Source: Diatrype stigma (lineage: Eukaryota; Ascomycota; Sordariomycetes; Xylariales; Diatrypaceae). Taken from it: a stretch of 64,000 bases of DNA. A program made the position numbers and the translations under genes. The notes below the pieces were generated by a model that was not told the DNA's origin, made no database searches, and saw only the letters and a program-made list of their open reading frames with translations. The stretch is from the NCBI GenBank assembly GCA_022225965.2, contig JAKJXP020000149.1:22071-86070 (forward strand), given 5' to 3'. This document shows, piece by piece, positions 57,732-64,000 of this stretch. Positions within the stretch are counted from its first letter, which is position 1; each line of letters begins with the position of its first letter.

Positions 57732-58785
57732 TGTATGGTAATGTTGAAAGCACGGCCGAAGCCGCAGAGTCCTGACTAGATGATGGTCACTGACGAGCGA
57801 TCGGAACACGAGAAGACTTGGTAGACGTGAAATGAGTGACAGGGGAGGGAGGATACGTGATTGGAAACCATATCTTGAGAAAGTCTGTCAGGGAAATAAT
57901 CATTGCAGTGTCATTTTACCTAATCTGGTCTATGTACAAAGGTCACCTGTTGCTTGAATGTAATAATAAATAATATAATAAAATACACGTTGGAGCTGGA
58001 AATGTTAGAGGGTGCCACAACTAACACAACCCCAAAACCTCAGTGGCAGAGTGGCAGAGTGGCAGAGTGGCTGGAGCGCAGCAGCCGATATCTCGTTAAC
58101 TTCCAAGGTTATCATTGGACGGCGCCACTTTTGTCACGGTCAACCCAGCAACTTCAGTTGCTGTTTGTATAAGCTCAGCCAAGCACAGACAAGAAATCAG
58201 ATTATGTTTCGTTAACGAAGCATCTATTGGCATTTGTACACTACATCTTCATGGTATATTCAAAGGAGGACATGTTGCAATCTAGGACGCACATAGCGCA
58301 GCATTCGTAAGCATAGCAGCCCCCTTTCCACGTTCACCCCAAAGATAAACATTGTCCGAGGCTTAATTTGCAGAAAGGCAGTTAAAGTCTGTCTAGGTAG
58401 CTTGGCCTTCCGTTTGTGTCTACATGTCTTTGTGGACCTTTCTAGTGATATATAAGTAGCCACGCTAGCAATCCATCACAACCATATAGAAGATCGATAT
58501 CTTCCAAGAGATTATCGAGGTCAGATGGTCTTCCAACATGTGGGCTAATGGGCCCCTTTCCTTACAGCATGAGCAAACCACACCCCCAATCACTGGGGAC
58601 TCTCTACAAGAAAAGTTTGTCCAAGGCGTCACAAGTTCTAGGTTTGCTCAGCCACGGGTGACATATTCCCGCCATGTGCTGATTCCCGCCACTCCTAGAC
58701 TCCATCATATGCCATATAGTAAATTTCCCCTATTAACATATACAGGCGAAACATGCACACAGGTTCTATTATCCTGCAGACACCC
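57732..58785. other. Intergenic region
   Basis: Promoter side of ALG12 and 3' side of the creB-like gene. A short tandem repeat (GTGGCAGA, four units, 58043-58074) is present. No gene seen. Confidence 0.5.
58043..58074. repeat. Tandem repeat (GTGGCAGA)x4
   Basis: Three perfect 8-bp units and a fourth with two changes. Confidence 0.8.
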
Positions 58786-61215
58786 TCATGGGTGGATGCT
58801 ACTCTTCTTGCGCCCTAAGCCGAAGGTGAAACTCCGCTTGGGCCTTGTAGTTGTAGGTTCGAAGGGCTCGCTGACATGTCTAGCCCCTTCGCCGTTCTGT
58901 ACTGGACTTGGGGGAGGAGGGACATCGGTGCTATCCCGCTTCAACCTGTCCTTGTTGAGGAACCCGAAACTCCTCCTGGACATGGACTTGCGGGTCCCAA
59001 AGGCCGGTAGGGCCCGTGGAATCGGGTCTGCCGGGTGCTGCGCTGAGCTTTCTTCGGCCCCGTCTTTTCGCTTAGAATTTTCTTCTTCAAAGGTCTTCCT
59101 ACTCTCCTCGAGAACTCTGGTCCAGTTCTCCTGTTCAACCCTGCGCGCGTCTCGTAACCGAAGGTCGTTGTCTTTTCGTTCCTTCTCCTTGGCTTTGAGT
59201 TCTTCCTTCTCTGCTATCTTTCGCGCTCTCTCAGCAGCCTTGGCTTCTTTCTTAGTTTCCGTCCTCGTAGGAAGCGAGGCTACAGTTACGGATGCAGATC
59301 TCCCGTGTCGGTTTGGTTTTGCTGGCAGAGGCACCGACCCGTTTTCGACAGGTGCAGTCTCCGCATGATCTAAGGTAGACAATCCGTTGTGATGCTCTGT
59401 TGCATTCGTCTGGGTCACTTGCCGTGCAAGTGCCGGCGATGCTGCACCATTAACCTGCCCATTTTCATGTGCTACATCTGCTTTTTCGCTCGCTATCCTC
59501 ACCTCCTCCAACCCTTCAGCTTCTTGTTCGGCTCGAACTTTCTCGAAAGTCGTTTCTTGGTAGAACAGCACGTATGCGCAAGCCATGCCTGGCTTATCCC
59601 CGAAGAAGTTTCGCACATAGTGCTTGTCGACCGGCTCGACCATCTCATCATCGAAAAGTAGCCATCCTCGGTCCTCCGTCTTAATAACCGATACATAGTG
59701 CCCGTGGTATGCGTTTCCGCCAATATGAACCACAACGGCATAAAGCTCGTAAACCCGGTCTGGGTCCTCGGCGTCATTGGTGGTGTTAAACATCCTGAGA
59801 TGATATGGGTATACAACCCGATGGAACAGCTTCTGCAGGCGAGTAAAGTCTTCGGTATACTTGAATCGTTTCAGATGCAGGGCTAGCACCTTTGGTAACC
59901 GTTTTATCTTCATGCGCTTCTCGGCCTCCTGTAAGCCACCACAATGATCACAATGGAACTTGTTCCTTTCGCAAAGCATCTCCTCAGCCGAGAACTTTTG
60001 CAAGCACGCCGTCACCGAGGAGTGTTCCTCGAGATCGATGGAAAGATCCAGGAACGTTTCGTCCCGTTGGGACGCCGTCTCACAGGTTAGACATTTCGTT
60101 TCCGAGACCAGCACACCCTCGAAGATGTCGTGCACCCATCCGGTCCCCGGCGAGTTCATGCCATTCAGACTTAGCCCATTGGTAGTCAAGCCATTGGTAG
60201 CCAAGCCATTCGTAACGGGCACCGCATCTCCGTTAACAAGCAGTTTCTTGGCGTGGGTTTCAACGGCGGTGATAACACCGTTCAGCACCAGCCCGTAGAA
60301 TTCATGCGCGTCTTGATGCTGAGAATTGCGAAATGCCTCATTCTCCCTTTTGAACACCTCGAGAAATCTCTGTGGGCTTAGTACTCCAGTCCGGACATCA
60401 CTTTCAACAAGGGCTGTAAATATGTCGCGTAGCCCCGTGAACGAGCACTCGTTCATGCCGTAGGCCTCGTGATGATCTTGCGCCAGCTCCAATATCGGTC
60501 CTTTTAACATAGCCTGCTTTTTCTTAAACTCCGGGGTATCGGGTTTGTCTTCTGGTCGAATCGTTGGGCTTGGTAGGCCCTGGCCTCCGTTCAGTTGTCT
60601 TCTCTTCGCCATAGCTTCCGTCGTCGTCATAGCCTTTTTGTTCCCGTTGGGTTCGGCAGTTCCATTTGTGCTCCCTTCCGGTGCTCTGATCTGCACGTTG
60701 ACCCTAGTCTCGTTCCCGCCTGGAGTCTCTGATAACAGTGGTGGATAATCTAGTACATGTTCCCGGAAGGCAACAGTGTAATATAGGGCTTGGACAATCG
60801 AGTTGCAGTAGCTTTCCAAAATATCAGTAAATGCTTGAGAATCAGTCATAATGGAGGCAGGATCAGTACCAGGTGTTACCAAACTAGACCAGAAGCGCAA
60901 GAGTTAGCAATCGACGCCCGGCTTTACAGTCGCAGTACAGTACAGTATGGTACTTACGTTTTCCAAGCCAAAGAACTTATCGCTTCCGTCTGATCTGAGC
61001 GCACCGGCATTCAGTAGCATCTTTTCTAGAGGCGTCAACTCTGGTTGTGGTTCCTCCTTCTCTTTCTTCTTCTGCGCATCCTTGCTGGCCAGGTTCGAAG
61101 CACTCTAGGAGACGCGTCAGCATGTGTACGGGAGGGCCTGTTACATGGCAATGGATGCACAATTCTTGCGATAACATACCGCGCCACCGGGTTTCCATTT
61201 CAAGAAGCTCGCCAT
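58786..61215 (-). CDS. creB: creB/Ubp9-type ubiquitin-specific protease (740 aa)
   Basis: Four exons: 61180-61215, 60958-61104, 60870-60883 (a 14-nt microexon) and 58786-60811. Introns are 75, 74 and 58 nt. N-terminus MASFLKWKPGG, then PLEKMLLNAGALRSDGSDKF and GLEN. The microexon completes the cysteine box F-G-N-T-C-Y-C-N-S-I-V-Q (catalytic Cys at about residue 66, its codon split TG|C). Other USP elements: QDAHEFYGLVLNG, the zinc-binding CLTC...CDHC pairs (about 308-358), LALHLKRFKY, and the histidine box AYHGHYVSVI (about 434) followed by WLLFDDE. After the catalytic domain comes a Lys/Glu-rich coiled-coil (ERARKIAEKEELKAKEKERK) and a basic tail, as in Aspergillus CreB. CreB with its WD40 partner CreC removes ubiquitin from targets in carbon catabolite repression and transporter turnover; that role here is by homology. 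Confidence 0.92.
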
Positions 61216-64000
61216 GATGGCGCTCCGGCTCGGCGAGGCGACGAAACGGGGAAGGACAGGATATCGAAGGTTAAGCCGGCATGGAAGCACAAGCGCCGGG
61301 TACGAGGAAACCGAAGCAGATTGAATCGACCATCCGCAATGTGATTGTTAGTAGACCGGTGTTGAATATCGATGTATTATTAACTCTGTTCAAGCATTCG
61401 TATCTCGGGCGTTTTGATCTAAAAGCAAGTTTGAAGGTGCTCGTCGAGTCGAGGGTTGTATAATTTGGCTCTGCCTTCACACGGTCCGGCAATGGTTTGT
61501 ATGGTTTGTAATATGCTACGGGTTGGAAATCGGGGATTATCGGTATAAAGTCCCCGTGAATTAAAGCCGTGAATTCCGAATACCGACACTCAATTATTGC
61601 CGCTCGAGTTCGAAGGCGACGGGCGGTGGAAATAAATGTAGGGATACTGCATGCGCAATCGTAAGTCGAAAGAAGGCTCTCGGTAGTAGTAGAGTTGGTG
61701 TTGACGAGTCGAGCGGTCGTAACAGAAGTGAGTACCTAAGCTGCCAAGGTAGACTCGGGCTGATGATTTGCCTCAGTTACTCCGAGTAGGAATCGTACAT
61801 GTACATTAGTTGAGGCAGGCTGATAGGTCCAAATGAAAGTAAATAACGAATGCCGTCGATCGAAAGTGTACTCGCTCGTGTACTTAGTATGCCAATGCCA
61901 GTATGATGAAATATTTACAACCAAGGCAACGTCTGCATCTGATGGTCATCCTGCGAGGCACTCCAATAGACACAACTGCGACAATGCGATTGCTATGGTG
62001 TATGGCAGAACGGAAGAGGGTGTCTAGAGCTTCCAGGGTGGAGGTTGGATGAGAGGATCGGCGGGCCTTGTCGCTCGCTGTACTCGATCCAAATAAAAAA
62101 GGGCAGGGCGGACGGTGGTGGTGGTCGCAGGTGCAGATGCAGGTGCTCACTGGATGGACGGTATGTATGTATGTATGTATATATGTATGTTGTATGTATG
62201 TACGAAGTATGGGCCGCAAAAAGCTTCGCTCGTACTTATGTAGTAGTGAACACTGAATACACACCTGCTGCGTATGTACAATACAACAGAGGAAGACAGT
62301 TGGGAGATAGTAGCCAGGTAGCGGCCTGTTTGTTATTAGCTGGGCAGGCTGGGGGCTGTTGGGGCATAGCTGGAGAACCCTAGCAGTTCCCTTCGGAACC
62401 CTCACCAGATTCGCCGATCCAAGATTTATCTATGCGAGCGAGGAGGCAAAAGATGGGGTAAGATCGCCCTAGCACTAGGAGGTCCCCCATCGCGGTCCAT
62501 GCTACCTATCTTTCCGCACTAATTCTTTACTACGTACAGCAGCTAGCCCTGCTAGCCGACTGGTCTGAATGGTGTAATAACTGTATTGCACATACCCAGC
62601 TACCTACATCCATACATTACATAGTAGGTATTTTCTTACTAGGCACATATGTAATTATAGGCTATAGGTTATATGTGGCAGGCAGGAGGCAGATATATCA
62701 GGCGTCAAGCTTGCCCAATCACAGTATGCGATGAGCGCATATACACATGGTTTTTTACATTTCCAGTCAGGCAAGCACCTGAAGAAAATGCAACCAGGAA
62801 AAGCAGGGTCAAGGGCATATTCGTGACAAGGCAGATAGTTAATACAAGGGATCTGTGATATACCTACTTCTAGAACATGATATTCGTATCATCATGTTAA
62901 GATGTTAGTAGGTAGGCCTTGCTGGCCTTGGTAGGTAGTATTCCTGGAGACCCCTTGGATAATCCTTGAATACCTAGGCACCTAGTCTAAATCCAGTCTC
63001 TCAGTAGGTACTATGCAGTTAGTATGTAATATAATCTTGGCTTTAACGGTTTAACACCTATGATTCGGTAGACCTTATACCGATACGTTTAGGTGCGTAC
63101 CTTAGGTACCTACATGTTAACCTACATGTGGTTCAACACTCCACACAACGACTGATACTAGATACTATCGAAGGCCTAAGACAGTCCCCCGCATGCCCGT
63201 GGTTTCACTACCTACGTAAGACTGAAGAAAAAGATCCGGGGTCGTCGACGATGAACCTAGTTGGTGGGGAGGCGCAGAGAATGACCTACATGTGCGTACG
63301 TAAGAAGTTTCGAGTAGGTACGTAGTGTATAAGATTATACCCCAGAGTGAGTAACCCTTGGAGCTGTATAACTCCAAGGCGCTTGACGGGATGTAAAAGG
63401 TTCCCGAGAATATAGACAGAATATATAGACTAGAGGCGTTCCATCACGTTATGTTGACAGTTGAGCGAATATGTGCATGGTCATCCAGACAAAGTATTCA
63501 TATGGTTGACTTTCATGAGTCCCCCACTTGGCAAGACCAATCGTCATTATATGTTGGTATGATAATTGCAAGGTTCTGATTACATAGTAGAGGGAGCGCC
63601 CAGTTGGCAAGGTAGGTAGGCAAGGTAGGTTATAGGTCATCAGTTGTTTGCGTTCCAGACTTCGACAGTAAATTATGTTCCCCAAGCATGCGGGTGACCG
63701 AGACCGAGAAGAAAAATGACAACCGATCCCGATGCGCCGGATACATCACCTGGGCAGTGGCCAAGCAGTTAAGGAAGCCAGCCTATTATGTAATTTGAGC
63801 AGTTTTGAGGATCCCTTGGCTGTCACCCCGTTGTCCCGCCTGGCGGGGGCGCTTGCGATGGTTTCCATGATATGACTAGGTAGGTATGTATGTATGTATG
63901 TATGTATGTATGTATGTATGTATGTATGTATGTATGTATGTATGTATGTATGTATGTATGTATGTATGTATGTATGTATGTATGTATGTATGTATGTATG
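61216..64000. other. Intergenic region to the right edge
   Basis: No supported gene. Holds the creB promoter, a short (TATG)n tract at 62,161-62,205, TAGGTA tracts around 62,900-63,120 and 63,610-63,640, and the terminal microsatellite. Confidence 0.5.
63885..64000. repeat. Microsatellite (TATG)29, continues past the edge
   Basis: Twenty-nine perfect tetranucleotide units up to the last base. The true length is unknown because the window ends within the array. Confidence 0.95.

Noticed and set aside
63885..64000. Telomeric repeat at the window end
   Set aside because: The unit is TATG, not TTAGGG; it is an ordinary microsatellite cut by the window edge.
1..64000. CRISPR arrays, operons or ribosome-binding sites
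   Set aside because: The sequence is eukaryotic (spliceosomal introns throughout); no regularly spaced direct repeats were seen.

Overview
The window is nuclear DNA of a filamentous ascomycete (Pezizomycotina, probably Sordariomycetes; the genus cannot be fixed from sequence alone). Genes carry many short introns (about 50-140 nt) with GT[A/G]NGT donors, CTAAC/CTGAC branch sites and [C/T]AG acceptors. Protein families are typically fungal (creB-type deubiquitinase, tricalbin, ALG12, U2AF small subunit, an NLR-type N-terminal domain). A Copia retrotransposon carries a dense C-to-T/G-to-A load consistent with repeat-induced point mutation (RIP).

Layout. Positions 1-17,600 form a gene-poor, AT-rich accessory stretch. 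It holds the 5' end of a BTB-domain gene (leftwards, off the edge), two small cysteine-rich secreted proteins (2826-3198 and 4929-5300), one doubtful two-exon gene (6176-6770), and a gene of unknown family (8365-16438) split by a DNA transposon. That transposon has perfect 49-bp terminal inverted repeats and a TA target duplication, and is itself interrupted by a complete but RIP-riddled Copia LTR element (9351-15782). A decayed paralogue of the split gene follows (16756-17338). Positions 17,700-19,650 hold a GC-rich GH32 fructosidase gene. Positions 19,650-25,350 are almost gene-free, with one GC-rich relic.

From 25.3 kb onward the window is ordinary core genome: a tricalbin-like ER-PM tether (25354-30087), an ankyrin protein with an NLR-type N-terminus (31111-34675), an MFS sugar transporter with eight exons (35892-37964), a kinase-fold gene with a broken frame (38484-39503), the U2AF small subunit (40560-41189), an oxysterol-binding-protein homologue with a C-terminal FFAT-like motif (43196-45304), a large conserved protein of unknown function (48210-52010), ALG12 mannosyltransferase (55662-57731) and a creB-like ubiquitin protease (58786-61215). 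Intergenic DNA here is peppered with TAGGTA/TACCTA repeats, and the window ends inside a (TATG)n microsatellite.

How genes relate: the genes are monocistronic and no biosynthetic cluster is visible. Two proteins (tricalbin and the FFAT-bearing sterol-binding homologue) are expected to act at ER contact sites. Three others (GH32 enzyme, sugar transporter, creB homologue) touch carbon acquisition, but are too far apart to call a cluster. The most informative structure is the nested insertion: removing the transposon and one TA copy leaves a continuous 224-residue reading frame across the insertion site, so the disruption can be read to the base.
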